Numbered from the stretch's first letter, positions 46,301-54,182 are shown. The stretch: 64,000 bases of DNA from Halioglobus japonicus (GCA_902705825.1 CACSIL010000050.1:136038-200037), one strand, 5' to 3'. Notes: generated by a model from the sequence alone, not told the origin. Made by a program: numbers and translations.

Positions 46301-46573
46301 GTTGCCGCGCATCACCCAGGGTGCATGTCCGCGGCCTTCGATCAACTCGCGGCCGTAGGAGGGGTCAGACACTGCTGAAGAGTCGACGCCGTACAGCTCG
46401 GTTTTAATAGTTGAAATTACCGCGGGCAGTCCGTCGCGCTTGCCCAGATCTATCAGGAATTCGATATCTGCTCTGGAAGCGAGGTCCTGCTGCATGGCGA
46501 TGCCGATTGCGATAACTGTGACCAGTGCCAGAACGAGGGGCAGTGCGAGTAGTGCAACAACGATTTTTTTCAT
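43316..46573 (-). CDS. Cytochrome c / sugar-dehydrogenase propeller / DUF1080 fusion protein
   Basis: A 1085-residue envelope protein anchored or exported by an N-terminal helix (about 4-26). Residues about 30-280 are not recognised. A class I cytochrome c follows, with C-L-G-C-H (308-312) and a candidate Met ligand in W-G-P-V-P-M-P (about 359). A PQQ-glucose-dehydrogenase-like six-bladed propeller spans about 410-770, with repeated G-P-D-G-A-I-Y-V/L motifs, then an Ig-like strand region to about 880. A C-terminal DUF1080 (3-keto-disaccharide hydrolase/GH16-like) domain starts at W-R-D-L-F-D-G-E-T-L-S-G-W. This suggests oxidative sugar processing with electrons passed to a heme. PQQ binding residues were not verified. 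A single gene, not in an evident operon. Confidence 0.85.
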   Translation of the reverse strand: MKKIVVALLALPLVLALVTVIAIGIAMQQDLASRADIEFLIDLGKRDGLPAVISTIKTELYGVDSSAVSDPSYGRELIEGRGHAPWVMRGNLDGRPRVLEFALAPGIWAAYDIERQSLYQLWEGDILFEGSVYNYKHGPQPISQGAWYVRDTKGAQWFLEVDGKELPASVEYLGYEYGDERKTASMRFALTAGPHRAEMTERPEFVQTANSRRLDRHFKRMANTPAPDDNRAKLFGELSDELLPLLENTTEIKAGFRTGDGHRHIAEGTVSIPLGLSTSIPAKPSATATADSTGEHLEGESIIANSDCLGCHAPNHKIAGPAWSQIAGKFRGKTQPEVVAALTEKVRKGSVGTWGPVPMPAHPDLSEAQATAAVTYILSVDEQEANLNVPHDSSGQPYTATRGYDVLPRLKSLHPSFALENLAPAGFEPKVGGLAFRDDGKLLVASWDSDGAVFLLDLAAPPEKRVKRIAEGLHEPLGLSIVDNRIFVLQKQELTELIDTDGDDIIDEYRAVSYDWPSGSNFHSFAFGLLPKDDDFYFLLSICVLPGGASCPEQLPTQGKLLRADRDGNVDIYASGFRTPNGITSGPDGAIYVNDNEGDWLPSSKLIRIREEGFYGSRAVPGEGIMNREEEPPVVWLPQDEVGNSPTQPLLLTEGPYAGQMIHGDIYNGGIKRVYLDDVEGQQQGAAFHFSAGFQGGVNRLERGPDGAIYLGEVGNPPNWGEYGKSWYGLERMTWEGNYAFEMLSVKAQSDGFVIELTQPLAEGLTLSPADVIAKQWFYYPNEQYGGPKYDETALDVTQLEVAPDRRSIRLRIPGLKAGYVVYLRLADRLRSENGEELWTAEAWYTLNKIPAGAPAAPPVATPQAAPDEGWRDLFDGETLSGWRNVGGDENDVQKWTVQDGTLALVQDGIFPAWEMIKSAVFGGASGDLIYYRENFRDFELSLQWKISPGGNSGIFYFIQDETESSSWRTGLEMQVLDNDVHKDGKIHTHRSGDLYDLIASDPETVKPPGEWNDVLIRVKDNHIEHWLNGIKVVSIERGTKEWDALVANSKFADMPGYGKAESGYIALQDHGDPVWFRNIRVREL

Positions 46574-46944
46574 TTATTTTCCAGTTTGTTGGCGAGGGTA
46601 TAGATTTCAGGCACTTGTGGGCCGCATATGATATACACGACAGCGCTGTGTGCAAGCGGTAGACTGCGGCCTGATCCGGGCGGCTTCCGGCAGTGTATTC
46701 GCATCTGCAACGTATGCGCTGCCTTGCGCACGGTGATTTTGCCTATCAAGCGGATGACTCGGCGAGCTCTGTCAGTTGTCCCCCGCTCAAATAGGCGGGA
46801 AACCCCGCTGGAGTGAAACCGAAGTCTGCCTATCTGGTATACACATGAAAAATCGTGCCAGCTGCGTGCCTTGCGCGCGCGTATCTGGTATATACCAGCG
46901 TCAATATCACTCTCTTAATTCCCTCCATTTCCGGGACCGTAATC
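46574..46944. other. Divergent intergenic region with operator-like palindrome
   Basis: A 371-bp gap between the divergent cytochrome/DUF1080 and DUF385 genes. Apart from the palindrome and direct repeats listed at 46885, no gene or RNA is recognised. The frame open upstream of 46945 is not supported by a ribosome binding site and reads a different composition. Confidence 0.5.
46885..46898. promoter_or_regulatory. Perfect 14-bp palindrome, candidate operator
   Basis: CTGGTATATACCAG is its own reverse complement and lies 47 bp before the start codon of the DUF385 gene. The 11-mer TATCTGGTATA occurs both here (46882-46892) and at 46831-46841, giving two copies 51 bp apart, about five helical turns. 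This is a common layout for a dimeric repressor or activator. The halves resemble FadR-type sites but the spacing differs by one base, so no regulator is assigned. Confidence 0.5.
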
Positions 46945-47412
46945 ATGACGCAAGATATTCAACGTTATACACCGAAGCAGGAAAAATTTGGCAGCTGGGT
47001 TATCAGCAAGGTCGGACGCTGGCAAACCACTGTCTATGAATTGACCGGTGGCCGTCTGTGGAACACATTTCTGGGAGGGCCGGTAGCCATCCTGACGACC
47101 GTCGGGCGCAAATCCGGTCTTGTGCGCAAGGTACCTCTGCTGTTTTTGAAGCACGGTGATGAGGTGGTAATGACGGCCTCCAAGGGCGGCATGTCAAAAC
47201 TCCCTGTCTGGTATCACAACGTAGTGGCAGCGGACACGTCAGATATACAGATCGGCAATGTGAAAAAGACCTATCGTATGCGTGAGGCCAATGCCGAGGA
47301 AGAAGCTCTGTTGTGGCCTAAACTGGAAGAGATGTATCCCGATTACAAAGAGTATCGCGCGCGTACCGAAGGCGTGCGCAGTATTCCTGTGCTGATTTTT
47401 TCCCCGGTATGA
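46945..47412 (+). CDS. DUF385/DDN-like deazaflavin-type oxidoreductase
   Basis: A 155-residue split-barrel protein of the nitroreductase/deazaflavin-dependent (DUF385, Ddn-like) family. The core reads LTTVGRKSGLVRKVPLLFLKHGDEVVMTASKGG followed by P-V-W-Y-H-N, the cofactor-binding signature of F420-dependent relatives in mycobacteria. Whether it uses F420 or a flavin here is unknown. The start is set at the ATG at 46945; the longer frame to 46855 lies in the promoter region with the palindrome. Its stop overlaps the DUF1653 start (ATGA). Confidence 0.85.
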   Translation: MTQDIQRYTPKQEKFGSWVISKVGRWQTTVYELTGGRLWNTFLGGPVAILTTVGRKSGLVRKVPLLFLKHGDEVVMTASKGGMSKLPVWYHNVVAADTSDIQIGNVKKTYRMREANAEEEALLWPKLEEMYPDYKEYRARTEGVRSIPVLIFSPV

Positions 47413-47624
47413 GCGCGACACTGACGCCTGGGCGCTATCGGCATTTCAAGGGTGGTGAGTACACCGTGCACGGTGTCGCCACGCATTCCGAGACGCGCGA
47501 GCCAATGGTTGTGTATACTCCACTTTACGGGGATGGTGGATTGTGGGTCCGGCCGCTACCAATGTTTTTGGAAACGGTGGAACACAACGGAGTTACTCAG
47601 CCCCGCTTTACCTTTATTGACTAA
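47409..47624 (+). CDS. DUF1653 small protein
   Basis: A 71-residue protein matching DUF1653: P-G-R-Y-R-H-F-K-G-G-E-Y-T-V near the N-terminus, then A-T-H-S-E-T-R-E-P-M-V-V-Y and L-W-V-R-P-L-P-M-F. Function is unknown. It overlaps the DUF385 gene by 4 nt and is therefore translationally coupled to it. Confidence 0.88.
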   Translation: MSATLTPGRYRHFKGGEYTVHGVATHSETREPMVVYTPLYGDGGLWVRPLPMFLETVEHNGVTQPRFTFID

Positions 47625-47677
47625 ATCTTAATTGACCAGGTGCGTACTGATTTCCAGCCTGTACAAGGAGTCGCGCA

Positions 47678-48484
47678 ATGACATCATTCCAATGGACGCA
47701 ACGCTACGGCTCCATTGCTCTTGTGACCGGGGCCTCGTCCGGTATAGGTGAGCAGTTTGCTTATCAATTGGCAGAGAAAGGGTTCGATCTCCTATTAACT
47801 GCCCGCCGTGAAGTTTTACTACAGCCTTTGAAAGACAAGCTGGAACGTACCTACGGTGTGAGTGTCACCTGTATTGTGTGCGACCTGAGCGATCCGGCGA
47901 AAGTGGATTCCCTGATAGAACAGCTGCTACCCATGGATATTGGGCTAGTGATCAGCAATGCGGGGTACGGAGTATTGAAAGGTGCCTATTTATCCACCGA
48001 GCTTGCGGCACTGGAGGCTATGTATCGCGTCAACAGCCTGGCTCCGGCGCGTATTGCACATGCCTTGCTCCCCGCTATGGTTGTAAAAGGCCGCGGCGGC
48101 TTCATCTTCACCGGCTCTATTGAGGGTGACGCGGTGTTTCCCTGGTCAGCCGGTTATGCCGCCTCCAAAGCATTTCTGCACAGTCTGGTGCAGGCGCTGT
48201 GGTATGAGGTAAAAGGTAGTGGGGTTGATATTCTGCTGCTGGCGCCCGGCGCCACCGATACCGAGGCGCCCCTCAAGCAGGGTATCAGTCGAGATAAGCT
48301 GGTGGGTCTGATGAGTCCAGCCACTGTGGCACAGCAGGCACTCGCTCAGCTGGGTGCGCGGCCACACTTCACGCCCGCCTTGCGCAACAGGTTGCTTGTC
48401 GGCCTCCTGCGCTGGTTGCCGCGAAAGCTGGCGATTTCTATGGCGGGATATGGCATGCAGCAGACAATGGATAAATCCAGCTAA
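47678..48484 (+). CDS. Short-chain dehydrogenase/reductase
   Basis: A 268-residue classical SDR. The cofactor motif is TGASSGIG (about 17-24), then I-S-N-A-G-Y-G, the catalytic Ser in T-G-S-I-E-G and Tyr-Lys in G-Y-A-A-S-K. Soluble and cytoplasmic; the substrate is unknown, with the closest style being the YqjQ/DltE-like group. AAGGAGTCGCGCA precedes the ATG. It follows DUF1653 by 53 bp and may belong to the same transcript. Confidence 0.93.
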   Translation: MTSFQWTQRYGSIALVTGASSGIGEQFAYQLAEKGFDLLLTARREVLLQPLKDKLERTYGVSVTCIVCDLSDPAKVDSLIEQLLPMDIGLVISNAGYGVLKGAYLSTELAALEAMYRVNSLAPARIAHALLPAMVVKGRGGFIFTGSIEGDAVFPWSAGYAASKAFLHSLVQALWYEVKGSGVDILLLAPGATDTEAPLKQGISRDKLVGLMSPATVAQQALAQLGARPHFTPALRNRLLVGLLRWLPRKLAISMAGYGMQQTMDKSS

Positions 48485-48751
48485 TTCCAGGTAAGCCCAG
48501 TGCAGCGATGCGCTGGCTCTGAGTAAATCGATTGTGCAAGTCTGTTGTATCCCCGCATTACTGCGCAGGTTCTAGGCGTTTTGCCGGTGCTGAACTGATC
48601 CGTCTGGCGCATGCGTGCGTACTGTAAGCAGTGAATTATTGATACCCTTTTTGCCTTCCTCCCGGCCCAGGCTACTTAGCGTCAGCGCTTCAAGGCTAAG
48701 CCCGCGCGGTCTGGAGTCGTCGGCCACACCTTTTTAATCTGGAGAGTCAGC

Positions 48752-49225
48752 ATGCAAGAATCAGCCAACACCTGCGCAAGCGCGGGGCGCGCAAGCAAAG
48801 CCTTTAGCAGGCTTGAGCAATCTGTTTTTCGTGCCCTCAATGCGGTGGTGGAGCCATCGGTGCGCCTGGGCATCGGCTCGCCAACGTTGACGCCAGCCAG
48901 TCTGATCGTGCTGGAGACAGTAGGGTTCAAAAGTGGTGCGCGGCGCCGGACCCCTCTGTGGAGCATACGGCTTGGGCGCTACCGTCTAATCAGTACCGCG
49001 CGTGGCAATCGTTCATTCTGGGTTAAGAACTTACTGAAAAAGCCTGACACGAGCTATTACCTCGGAGGTCGCCGCCGCAAGTCACACGCCATTGTTATCG
49101 CAGAGGGAGCATCTAGTGCGCCTTTGGTTGAGCTGTCGCCAGGGCTGCGTCGACTGACAAAACTTATCACCCGATACGCGCCAAGTGGCTGGACTTTCGC
49201 CATTCTGGCACCGACTACTCATTGA
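48752..49225 (+). CDS. Second DUF385-like (nitroreductase/deazaflavin) protein
   Basis: A 157-residue protein of the same split-barrel family as the one at 46945. The core is VLETVGFKSGARRRTPLWSI followed by R-Y-R-L-I-S-T-A-R-G-N-R-S-F-W-V-K-N-L, and a short C-terminal helix. It lacks the PVWYHN tail of the first copy but keeps the W-V-K-N-L counterpart. GGAGAG lies before the ATG. Cofactor and substrate are unknown. Confidence 0.75.
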   Translation: MQESANTCASAGRASKAFSRLEQSVFRALNAVVEPSVRLGIGSPTLTPASLIVLETVGFKSGARRRTPLWSIRLGRYRLISTARGNRSFWVKNLLKKPDTSYYLGGRRRKSHAIVIAEGASSAPLVELSPGLRRLTKLITRYAPSGWTFAILAPTTH

Positions 49226-49320
49226 AGCAGAAGGGCTGCTCCAGCAAATAAAGTGATCCAGAGCGGATTTGTCATCGTATACAGTTTCAATACAGTCGAA
49301 TGGACTATGGGAGAAAAGTG

Positions 49321-49554
49321 ATGATAGAACGTAATCTGGGTAATATTGAGCGAGTGGTAAGGTTTGTTATCGGCGTGGTTTTCGCGGTCTGGGCTTTTTC
49401 GCAGCCTGCGATGAACGTGATTGAATGGTTTGTTACATTCGTGTCGCTCGCTCTCATTCTAAATGGCATCTTCTCGCGTTGTTACATCTGGTTCCTGCTG
49501 GACATAGACACCAGCGAAGCGCGTAAAGCTACACCCTCCACCACGATCTGCTAG
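49321..49554 (+). CDS. DUF2892 small membrane protein
   Basis: A 77-residue protein with N-L-G-N-I-E-R-V-V-R-F-V-I-G near the start and two hydrophobic helices (about 12-30 and 37-55), then a Cys-containing Y-I-W segment. This fits the DUF2892 (YgaP-like membrane) family. The start is set at the ATG preceded by GGGAGAAAAGTG; a further in-frame ATG 21 bp upstream sits before that site. Function is unknown. Confidence 0.8.
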   Translation: MIERNLGNIERVVRFVIGVVFAVWAFSQPAMNVIEWFVTFVSLALILNGIFSRCYIWFLLDIDTSEARKATPSTTIC

Positions 49555-49627
49555 GATCACTGGACGGTGTGACAAAAGAGGGCGCGCTGCAAGCGAGGCT
49601 GAGGCAGGTGCCCAGGTGGGAGACAAT

Positions 49628-50227
49628 GTGTTGAATTCAAATGCAGTAAAACCCACAACCGAATATCAGAAAAACCCTAACCCGCAGGGTAAGGGCGTCG
49701 TGCCAGTCCTAAGGGACTGGGCGACAATGCAACTCGGCACGTCGATTGTCAAAGCGCCCGACACACTGCTGCGCGACTATTGCATATCCTCTCTCGTGCT
49801 GGCGGCCAATTTCGGCTTTAAACCTGTTGTCGGAAAAACCTATTTTCTTTACGCAAGAGAAAGCGACTGGATGATGTCGCTGATAGCGCCGCATGAGTGG
49901 GGTGCGCGCGAGCCGGGCGCATTTTTGAGCTGTTGTCGTCTGCGCACCGATATGACCTGGGAAATCGACACAGACCGAGAGCGCAAGGCAGATGAGCTGG
50001 CGCTGGAAAGAGCGCAGGCGTTTGTCCGAGGGTTTGTCGATGCGCTGGCGGAGCAGGGCGCGATTGACCAGCACCTGCCGTTTTACGTGAAGGAACTTCC
50101 CTACTATCAGAGGTTGCTGGCCACTGCGCTGGCTGCCTCCTTGCAGCGATCTATGCCAGCCAGCGGGGTGGATGTGCGCGCGCTGCTGGGGAGGGCAGGG
50201 CAATGGCTACTGTCTGTTGAGGAATAG
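49628..50227 (+). CDS. DUF2452 protein
   Basis: A 199-residue soluble protein matching DUF2452: N-P-N-P-Q-G-K-G-V-V-P-V-L near the N-terminus, a Y-F-L-Y-A-R-E-S-D-W-M-M-S-L-I-A-P-H-E-W segment, then a helical C-terminus. The GTG at 49628, preceded by GGTGGGAGACAAT, is taken as start; an in-frame GTG at 49616 lies inside that ribosome binding site. Function is unknown. Confidence 0.82.
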   Translation: MLNSNAVKPTTEYQKNPNPQGKGVVPVLRDWATMQLGTSIVKAPDTLLRDYCISSLVLAANFGFKPVVGKTYFLYARESDWMMSLIAPHEWGAREPGAFLSCCRLRTDMTWEIDTDRERKADELALERAQAFVRGFVDALAEQGAIDQHLPFYVKELPYYQRLLATALAASLQRSMPASGVDVRALLGRAGQWLLSVEE

Positions 50228-50354
50228 ATCGCAGGCTGGGTAGCCAGTTGTTGCACAAGGAAAAGGCTTGCAGCAGCGGCGCTGCTGTGTAAGTGCGGCG
50301 AGAGGGGGCTTGCGGTGACGAGGACCGGCCAGTGCGAAAACCGGTCCCCGGTGA

Positions 50355-50891
50355 TTACTCTTCTGAAGGCTGTTTGACGATGACCAACACCAGATTACCA
50401 ACACGCCAGCCAAACTTACTCATGCTCGACTCGTTGATCAGGACATCAGGCGAAACCAGATACATTCTGTCATCAACGCGCACGTCGACTTTGCCACCGC
50501 GATAGTCCAGGCGCAGGATATAGTCCAGAAACAGGCTGTTGCCCGCCTGCTGTAACCTTCCCTCCCCAACGACATCACCCGCTGTGCCAGTGTAGCGCCC
50601 CGGGCCATCAGCTTTCAGTGTCCATATCCGTTGCTGTTTTTCGCCATCATCAAACACAAAGTCTTCTACCAACGTACCTACGCCATCATCCCAGTGTGCG
50701 GCGATATCTGCGTTAAAAGTACGAATCACCTTGCCGCTGCGATCCTTGACGACGCCGTGGGCAGTGAGTTCTCCGTCAAAGAATTGTTCGATATCCAGCA
50801 ATGGCCGGGCATCGGCGTAATCGGTGACGTCGACCTGGGTGCAGGCCGTCAGAATGGTCAGCAGTACTGCTGCAAGTAATGTGCGAATCAT
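50355..50891 (-). CDS. DUF3833 lipoprotein
   Basis: A 178-residue lipoprotein with a signal peptide ending in the lipobox L-T-I-L-T-A-C. The DUF3833 beta-rich domain follows: E-Q-F-F-D-G-E-L-T-A-H-G-V-V-K-D-R, G-R-Y-T-G-T-A-G-D-V-V-G-E-G and a W-R-V-G-N-L end. The ATG at 50891 is preferred because GGAGA lies 8 nt upstream; the first in-frame ATG at 50897 is too close. DUF3833 genes often accompany SDR and chalcone-isomerase-like genes, and an SDR lies 2 kb upstream. Function is unknown. Confidence 0.85.
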   Translation of the reverse strand: MIRTLLAAVLLTILTACTQVDVTDYADARPLLDIEQFFDGELTAHGVVKDRSGKVIRTFNADIAAHWDDGVGTLVEDFVFDDGEKQQRIWTLKADGPGRYTGTAGDVVGEGRLQQAGNSLFLDYILRLDYRGGKVDVRVDDRMYLVSPDVLINESSMSKFGWRVGNLVLVIVKQPSEE

Positions 50892-51093
50892 TGTCATTCT
50901 CCAAGTTGTGTCAGGTGAATACGTGCTCGGGGAATATTCCGATCATTTTGAGCTGATATTAGTGGCGGGAACAATCCAAATTGGATTCGTCGGCGTATTT
51001 ATTGGCATGTACTCTTATCAGTCAGGCACGTTCTCTCGACCCCGACGGTTTTTTTCAGGCGGTAACCGCCGGGCCGCGGTGTTCCGTTGGTCG

Positions 51094-51834
51094 ATGTACT
51101 ACCTCCGGATGGCATTGGCGCTGTGTACTCTATTCGTACTGATGCACAAGGCCCACGCAGGTGCTCTCTTTGCCCAAACGATAGGCCAGGCCTATGATCA
51201 GGAAAGTAATGAACTCCTGTACAGTGAAGTCCATTGTGTCAGCCAGGATGCGCTGGCGCGTGAGGTCGTTTACCGCGATTCACAGGAGCAACTTGTCGCT
51301 TATAAAGTGCTGAACTATACAACGGGTTCACTGACGCCTTCGTTTGTGCAAGACAATGTGGCTTCGAATGATGTCGTTGCAGTTCAGCTGGAGCAGGGCG
51401 GGATCATTCTGACAACCACAGCGGGTGAAAGTGCGCCGGAGATGGTAGCCTTGAAGCCCGGTGGTGACTACCCCGTTGTCGTCGATGCCGGTTTCGATGC
51501 CTTCGTGAGGCAAAACTGGGATAGCCTGATTGCCGGAGAGAGCATGCGTTTTCAGTTTCCCGTGGCTGCCCGCGAAGCATTGGTGACATTGAGTATAGAA
51601 AGTACGCCTTGCAGTTATGCTACTGGCACAGATCAGTGTTTTCGGCTGGAGCCTGATAACTGGCTATTCCGAATGCTGGCGGATCACATTGAGCTGGGCT
51701 ACGACGCCGATTTACAGCGTCTGGCGCGGTTTCGTGGCGTGTCCAATATCAGCGATGGCTCAGACTCAGGCTTGGCGGTGGACATTCATTACAGATACTA
51801 TGATCTGGCTGACCTGCAATGCGATAGACCATAA
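51094..51834 (+). CDS. Hypothetical exported protein
   Basis: A 246-residue protein not recognised. The chosen start gives a signal peptide (MYYLRMALALCTLFVLM, cleavage near AHA-GAL). The frame stays open upstream to 50824, but those residues overlap the divergent DUF3833 gene and its promoter. The mature part is acidic, with three Cys, a central E-N-x-L-x-Y-S-E-V-H-C start and a D-A-G-F-D-A-F-V-R-Q-N-W-D segment. Probably periplasmic. It precedes the PPOX-like gene by 32 bp on the same strand. Confidence 0.6.
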   Translation: MYYLRMALALCTLFVLMHKAHAGALFAQTIGQAYDQESNELLYSEVHCVSQDALAREVVYRDSQEQLVAYKVLNYTTGSLTPSFVQDNVASNDVVAVQLEQGGIILTTTAGESAPEMVALKPGGDYPVVVDAGFDAFVRQNWDSLIAGESMRFQFPVAAREALVTLSIESTPCSYATGTDQCFRLEPDNWLFRMLADHIELGYDADLQRLARFRGVSNISDGSDSGLAVDIHYRYYDLADLQCDRP

Positions 51835-51866
51835 AGTGCCGCGTTTTCCTCAGGAGATAAGAAGTT

Positions 51867-52316
51867 ATGGCCACCACCCTTAAAGGCCCCTGGAAAAGAG
51901 ATCAGGTCGACCATTTTCTCACCAACAGCCAATTCCCTCTGCGACTGGCCTGTGTCGCCGAGGACGGCTTTCCGCGTGTAGTTTCAGTTTGGTATGGCTA
52001 TGACGGCAGTCGCTTGCGCTGTGTATCACACCGGTCCTCCAAGTTGGTTAACTTGCTGCAACGCTGTGACAGGGTCGGCTTTGAGCTGGCGCCTAACGAA
52101 CCGCCTTACCACGGTGTGCGCGGGCAGGGTATTGCCCGGCTCGATGCGGATGCAGACGGCGAGGTGTTAGGGCAGATGCTGAAACGGTATCTGGGCGGTA
52201 CAGAATCAAAGCTGGGGGAGTGGTTGTTATCGCGTTCTGATGACGAGGTGCTCATCACGATTGAACCCTTGCGGTTCTTCAGCTGGGACTACCGGGAGCG
52301 GATGGCCGACGCATAG
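51867..52316 (+). CDS. Pyridoxamine 5'-phosphate oxidase family (FMN/F420 split-barrel) protein
   Basis: A 149-residue split-barrel flavoprotein-like protein. Typical strands are F-P-L-R-L-A-C-V-A-E-D-G-F-P-R-V-V-S-V-W-Y and C-V-S-H-R-S-S-K-L-V-N-L, then R-V-G-F-E-L-A-P-N-E-P-P-Y-H-G-V-R-G-Q-G. True PNPOx activity is unlikely; relatives bind FMN, F420 or heme. AGGAGATAAGAAGTT precedes the ATG. Its last 38 bp overlap the convergent sirtuin gene. Confidence 0.85.
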   Translation: MATTLKGPWKRDQVDHFLTNSQFPLRLACVAEDGFPRVVSVWYGYDGSRLRCVSHRSSKLVNLLQRCDRVGFELAPNEPPYHGVRGQGIARLDADADGEVLGQMLKRYLGGTESKLGEWLLSRSDDEVLITIEPLRFFSWDYRERMADA

Positions 52317-53196
52317 TATCCTTGTGCAGGTAGTTGAGAGTGCCGGTGAGTAGCGGGCCTGCCAGTGAAGACAGTTTGAAACAGGCCAGTGCATCGGCTC
52401 GAGTCACACCGGGGTTGATAAGGGCGACCGGCTTGCCGAGTTCAGCTGCCAGGCGGCAAAAGCGGAAACCGGAAAAAACCATCAACGAACTGCCGATTGC
52501 CAGTAAAGCATCCGCTCGCGCCAGTGCCTCGTGACAGCTGGCCACATTTTCCCGGGGTACGGAGCCGCCAAAAAACACCACGTCCGGTTTCAGGTCACCA
52601 CCGCACAGCGGGCAAAGCGGCAGCACCAAGTGATCCAGTAGCGCATCCGGTGTCTCCATGTCGCCATCGGGCCGCGGTTGATGGCCTGCGGGTGTGGGCC
52701 ATACATTGTCACCAGCCAGTTGCTCCTGGATGCTCTCCCTGCAGTGTATTGCACCGCAGGTAAGGCAGCGAACGCGACCGACTGCGCCGTGAAGGTCGAG
52801 TACGTTGCGGCTCCCCGCTCGCTGGTGAAGGCTGTCCACATTCTGGGTGATTAACAGTTCAATACGGCCCTGCGCTTCCAGTGAAGCCAGCGCGTGGTGC
52901 GCCGGATTGGGCAGTGCATCGCGAATAAGCGGCCAGCCATACCAGGAGCGAGCCCAGTAGCGCCGCCGCGTCTGTTCGTCTATCAGGAAAGCCTGCTCCT
53001 GAATCGGGCTGCGGTGCTGCCATGCACCGTGTCGATCCCGGTAAGTGGGTATGCCCGATGGCGCACTGATACCTGCGCCGGTCAGTACTACCAGGCGGGG
53101 GTGGTCGACAAAAAAGTTCGCCAGCTTCTCGATGTCTTGCTGCAGAGTGTTCACAGAATAAGTATACGGGGCTGTGCTGCGAATGGATGTAGCCAC
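52279..53196 (-). CDS. NAD-dependent protein deacylase, Sir2 family
   Basis: A 305-residue sirtuin. It has the NAD motif L-T-G-A-G-I-S-A-P-S-G-I-P-T-Y-R-D, T-Q-N-V-D-S-L-H, the catalytic H-G-A-V, two zinc CxxC pairs (C-L-T-C-G and C-P-L-C-G) and F-F-G-G-S-V-P. The size and Y-R-D/R-W variants resemble SIRT4-like class II sirtuins. The ATG at 53196 has no strong ribosome binding site; a GTG at 53154 just before the core is an alternative start. Targets may include acylated or ADP-ribosylated proteins. Its 3' end overlaps the PPOX-like gene. Confidence 0.9.
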   Translation of the reverse strand: MATSIRSTAPYTYSVNTLQQDIEKLANFFVDHPRLVVLTGAGISAPSGIPTYRDRHGAWQHRSPIQEQAFLIDEQTRRRYWARSWYGWPLIRDALPNPAHHALASLEAQGRIELLITQNVDSLHQRAGSRNVLDLHGAVGRVRCLTCGAIHCRESIQEQLAGDNVWPTPAGHQPRPDGDMETPDALLDHLVLPLCPLCGGDLKPDVVFFGGSVPRENVASCHEALARADALLAIGSSLMVFSGFRFCRLAAELGKPVALINPGVTRADALACFKLSSLAGPLLTGTLNYLHKDTMRRPSAPGSPS

Positions 53197-53252
53197 GACA
53201 AGTGATCTAATACTATTTCCGTGCGTATATTACTACGCAACTCAAAGGAAAA

Positions 53253-54182
53253 ATGGTTATGCAGATTTTGCTTACCGGCGCTACAGGGTTTATTGGTGCG
53301 GCGCTCTCGCAGGCGCTTCTGGCCGATGGCAACAACCTTATTATTCTCAGTCGGCGCGCGTACACCGATCGTCCGCGTTGTCGATATATTCAATCACTGG
53401 ACGAAATAGCCGGGCGCACCAGGCTCGATGCGATCATCAACCTGGCGGGTGCCTCTCTCGCCGCCAAGCGCTGGAGCGCGGCATACAAGCGCGAGATCGT
53501 CGCAAGTCGACTCGATCTTACCCGGCATTTACTCGCCCTGTGCCGCCGTCTTGAACACTGTCCGCCGGTACTGCTCAGTGCCAGTGCTATCGGGTATTAC
53601 GGTCATCATGGCGACGACGTCCTGACAGAGACCTCGCCGGTCGAGCCCGGTTTTGCCCAAACCCTGTGCAGTGATTGGGAGTCTCTGGCCTTGCAGGCAG
53701 AATCGCTGGGCATGCGTGTTTGTCTGCTTCGTCTGGGTGTCGTGCTCGACAGCGACGGGGGCGCGCTGTCGCAAATGTCGAAATCGTTTAGCGTCGGTGT
53801 CGCCAGTTGGCTGGGTTCTGGACTTCAGTGGCTGAGTTGGGTGCATCGCAAGGATGTTGTTCGCGCTCTGCTGTTCCTGCTCGACCGGGAGGATTTGCAC
53901 GGCCCATTCAATATAACCAGTCCCGCGCCGATAACCAGTCGCGAATTTGCCGCGGCGCTGGCGTGCCACTACCGCACCTTCATTCGGGCCGCAGTGCCCG
54001 CTCCTGTTATTCGTTTACTGGTTGGTGACATGGCGCAGGAGTTGTTACTCAACGGGCAGCGCGTAGTGCCACAGCGCCTGCAGGCAGCTGGCTTTGAGTT
54101 TTTCTATCCCGCTATAGAGTCTGCGCTGGACGAGATCTATGCCGATCAAACTACATTGCGTACCCGCAATTCTTCGGGATAG
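53253..54182 (+). CDS. TIGR01777 family NAD(P)-dependent epimerase (YfcH-like)
   Basis: A 309-residue extended SDR. It has the N-terminal L-L-T-G-A-T-G-F-I-G motif, I-I-N-L-A-G-A-S-L-A-A-K-R-W, S-A-S-A-I-G-Y-Y-G and the C-terminal DUF1731-type segment (L-L-V-G-D-M-A-Q-E-L-L-L-N-G-Q-R-V-V-P). The family includes E. coli YfcH and the plant/bacterial cell-division inhibitor SulA annotation, but no reaction is established. AAAGGAAAA precedes the ATG. Its 3' end overlaps the convergent DUF523 gene by 37 bp. Confidence 0.93.
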   Translation: MVMQILLTGATGFIGAALSQALLADGNNLIILSRRAYTDRPRCRYIQSLDEIAGRTRLDAIINLAGASLAAKRWSAAYKREIVASRLDLTRHLLALCRRLEHCPPVLLSASAIGYYGHHGDDVLTETSPVEPGFAQTLCSDWESLALQAESLGMRVCLLRLGVVLDSDGGALSQMSKSFSVGVASWLGSGLQWLSWVHRKDVVRALLFLLDREDLHGPFNITSPAPITSREFAAALACHYRTFIRAAVPAPVIRLLVGDMAQELLLNGQRVVPQRLQAAGFEFFYPAIESALDEIYADQTTLRTRNSSG

